14,401 nucleotides of DNA from an uncultured bacterium. Lineage in GTDB: Bacteria; Patescibacteriota; Minisyncoccia; Phycocordibacterales; PALSA-1337. Under the pieces are notes generated by a model. That model worked only from the letters and a program-made list of their open reading frames with translations, searched no databases and had not been told where the DNA came from. The stretch lies in contig CAIQCA010000093.1 in NCBI GenBank assembly GCA_903870235.1, positions 1-14,401 of the forward strand. The letters run 5' to 3'. This document shows positions 12,863-14,401 of the stretch, piece by piece (position 1 is the first letter of the stretch; the number at the start of each line of letters is the position of its first letter). Made by a program: the position numbers and the translations under genes.

Positions 12863-13498
12863 CTATTCTCCAATCTCATCGAGCATAGACTGGCGAGAGC
12901 AAGCACCAATCCTCAACTTCTTGCGAAGCTGGCGAACCGAGTGCACACTCACGTCTGATAGCTCAGCAATCACTGTGTCGGGCAACCGGCCAAGAAACGG
13001 TGTAATCTTCCGCTTGGGATCAGTCAACTCGACGAACGCATACTTGACGCCAATCTTGGCAAAAGCCGCCTTCAGCGACCCGTGATGCACAATCGCGCTG
13101 TTGTAAGCTGCGTGCTCTTTCTTCCGCAAAACTTCCGGGGAAAGACCTTCCATACCCCGGAGTTTTTCCAAGGCCTGGGCACTGCAATAGAATGGCATCT
13201 CGCCACTCCCATGCTGGTTTGCATACCGAAGTATCGGCGCAAAGCGATGCCCACAGCGAGTGCAGGTCGTGTCAAAATTATTCGGATCTGTGTTAAACCC
13301 GGCAATAATTTCCCGCGGTGCCAACTCTCGCTCGCACTGAGGACAACGCGCATACGGCTTATACTCCGAGCCGGTCAGCGCGTGAATCAGCGAAATGCGC
13401 AGTGACAAAACATGCTCTTGAATGAGAACGTTCTGCTGTCGAAGAGACACCTCTTGACGCAATGACGGCCTCAACTCTAACGACATACCTGGGCCCAT
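12863..13498 (-). CDS. Zinc-ribbon and helix-turn-helix protein, 211 aa
   Basis: Cys52-x2-Cys55 (RCPQCERE) and Cys79-x2-Cys82 (CTRCGHRF) form a four-Cys zinc ribbon. Residues ~169-197 (LGRLPDTVIAELSDVSVHSVRQLRKKLRI) match the small HTH found in many phage and regulatory proteins, where an Asp-x3-Ala-x3-Gly/Asp-Val-Ser pattern precedes a basic helix. A related repeat-like stretch, LKAAFAKIGVKYAF, lies just before. It is probably DNA-binding. The start at 13498 has AAGGA 7 nt upstream. The gene is followed by a terminator and has its own promoter, so it is likely a single-gene unit. Regulator and mobile-element accessory roles are both possible. Confidence 0.78.
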   Translation of the reverse strand: MGPGMSLELRPSLRQEVSLRQQNVLIQEHVLSLRISLIHALTGSEYKPYARCPQCERELAPREIIAGFNTDPNNFDTTCTRCGHRFAPILRYANQHGSGEMPFYCSAQALEKLRGMEGLSPEVLRKKEHAAYNSAIVHHGSLKAAFAKIGVKYAFVELTDPKRKITPFLGRLPDTVIAELSDVSVHSVRQLRKKLRIGACSRQSMLDEIGE

Positions 13499-13541
13499 AG
13501 TTTTATCCTTTGTTTAGGGGTTACCTTTCAAGTCTGTTTTG

Positions 13542-13570
13542 ACGCTAACATTGTATAATCCCTGTGTCAA
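13542..13570 (-). promoter_or_regulatory. Promoter of the 211-aa gene
   Basis: On the minus strand, TTGACA (13570-13565), 17-bp spacer and an extended -10, TGT-TAGCGT (-10 hexamer 13547-13542). It has the same layout as the promoter of the 172-aa gene. Confidence 0.65.
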
Positions 13571-13582
13571 TATGACCGTTGG

Positions 13583-13610
13583 CAGATTCAGTGTTCAAAC
13601 AATGAATCTG
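13583..13610 (-). other. Hairpin at the end of the threonine dehydratase gene
   Basis: CAGATTCA/TGAATCTG, 8 perfect pairs spanning the stop codon, without a following U-tract. It may stabilise the 3' end or be a weak terminator. Confidence 0.5.
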
Positions 13611-14401
13611 AAAACTGGGCTGTCTTTAGCCAATATTTCATAGACTAAACCGATAGAATCCATCCTATTTAGAAGCGGTTTAAAATCTTTTTTGTCTGCA
13701 AGCTCAATACCCACAAGCGCTGGGCCTGTTTCTTTGTTGCTCTTCTTTATGTACTCGAACAGAGTGATATCATCGTTGGGCCCAAGAGCATTATCAAGAT
13801 AATCACGCAGGGTACCTGGTCTTTGCGAAAATTCGATCAGAAAATAATGTTTCAGACCTTGATAGATCAAACTGCGATCCATTATTTCCGGGTAACGACT
13901 TATATCGTTGTTGCCACCACTTACCACACATACCACGATCTTGCCAAAAATCTCAGCTCTCAATTCATCTAATGTCGCAACAGAAAGAGCACCTGCGGGT
14001 TCCGCGATTATGCCGTCACATTGATAGAGAGAAATCATATCCTCACAGACCTTTCCTTCTGGTACAAGAACCATCTTATCTATCAGTTTTGATGCGATTT
14101 TGTAAGTCAAAGCACCGACCGTTTTTACGGCCGCACCATCTACAAATTTATTTATCTTATCTAGAGTGACAACTCTACCTGCCGCCAACGCCTTAGTCAT
14201 AGACGGCGCCCCTTCTGGTTCGACGCCGATTATTTTGGTGTTGGGAAACTTTTCTTTTACATAAGTACCAAGTCCGGCAACCAACCCACCACCACCAACC
14301 GGTACAACTACAAAATCCGGCTTAACAACAAGGCCAGTCGTAACCGACAGTTCGTTACATTGTTCCAAAATCTCAACACCAACCGTTCCCTGTCCAGCCA
14401 T
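13595..14401 (-). CDS. ilvA: Threonine dehydratase (threonine ammonia-lyase), C-terminal 268 aa
   Basis: PLP-dependent fold-type II enzyme converting threonine to 2-oxobutyrate and ammonia, the first step to isoleucine. Visible are AGQGTVGVEIL, the phosphate-binding Gly loop VPVGGGGLVAG, IIAEPAGALSVA and SGGNND near the end of the catalytic domain. A single ACT-like regulatory segment follows (YFLIEFSQRPGTLRDYLDN, about residues 187-265). The gene is cut by the right edge: the catalytic Lys and about 130-150 N-terminal residues lie outside. One ACT-like domain fits the short IlvA form of Gram-positive type. A catabolic threonine dehydratase is possible, but the ACT-like tail favours the regulated biosynthetic type. 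Confidence 0.92.
   Translation of the reverse strand: MAGQGTVGVEILEQCNELSVTTGLVVKPDFVVVPVGGGGLVAGLGTYVKEKFPNTKIIGVEPEGAPSMTKALAAGRVVTLDKINKFVDGAAVKTVGALTYKIASKLIDKMVLVPEGKVCEDMISLYQCDGIIAEPAGALSVATLDELRAEIFGKIVVCVVSGGNNDISRYPEIMDRSLIYQGLKHYFLIEFSQRPGTLRDYLDNALGPNDDITLFEYIKKSNKETGPALVGIELADKKDFKPLLNRMDSIGLVYEILAKDSPVFRFIV

Noticed and set aside
13554..13559. Plus-strand TATAAT as a promoter toward threonine dehydratase
   Set aside because: No -35 at a usable distance; it would only make antisense RNA.
1..14401. tRNA or rRNA genes, CRISPR arrays, transposases
   Set aside because: No T-loop-like motif in a cloverleaf context, no rRNA core sequence, no regularly spaced repeats and no transposase-like ORF were seen.
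1..14401. UGA-to-glycine recoding, as in some CPR groups
   Set aside because: Genes read through normally without internal UGA, and UGA ends the TrmB-like gene.

Overview
The window reads as bacterial DNA under the standard code: UGA is a true stop, for example at the end of the TrmB-like gene. Gene content suggests a Candidate Phyla Radiation (Patescibacteria/Parcubacteria-like) genome or a similar small, metagenome-type bacterium. The signs are a TrmB-family regulator divergent from a membrane pyrophosphatase, leaderless genes without Shine-Dalgarno (SD) sites, a large protease-like hypothetical, and isolated amino-acid genes. The lineage is an inference; there is no rRNA or tRNA here to confirm it.

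Left part (1-5470, all minus strand). A near-consensus promoter at 5477-5504 fires leftward into what looks like one transcript of at least 5.4 kb. It carries a zinc-ribbon-like protein (107 aa), a 17-aa micro-ORF, a basic 99-aa protein, a two-helix membrane protein (77 aa), a 451-aa protein with a C-terminal receiver domain, a 206-aa receiver-like protein and the start of another gene. All have good SD sites. The unusual part is the space between them. Most genes are preceded by the same layout: a hairpin or a hammerhead ribozyme, then a boxA-like GTTCTTTAC/A element, then an A/C-rich unstructured leader, the SD and the ORF. Two hammerhead ribozymes with full type III architecture lie 930 nt apart (cleavage sites 2983/2984 and 3913/3914) and would cut out an RNA carrying the 99-aa ORF. 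The 1.3-kb stretch 3436-4743 has no convincing gene but many strong hairpins.

Middle (5470-6200). A second consensus promoter (5748-5775) drives a plus-strand transcript of about 400 nt that ends at a strong intrinsic terminator (6139-6183). It holds two very short ORFs of the form ATG-NGN-GAC-TAA, a 14-bp perfect hairpin and a possible 41-aa ORF. Between the two promoters lies AT-rich DNA with a tandem 14-mer and a perfect inverted repeat.

Right part (6160-14401). A TrmB-like regulator (minus) is divergent from hppA (plus, K+-independent-type H+-pyrophosphatase). Next come a 474-aa protein resembling gluzincin-like CPR proteins but with a degenerate zinc site, then on the minus strand aspartokinase, a 172-aa unknown, a 211-aa zinc-ribbon/HTH protein, and the C-terminal part of threonine dehydratase, cut by the window edge. 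The 172- and 211-aa genes have similar promoters, and the first also carries a boxA-like element, linking it in style to the left module.
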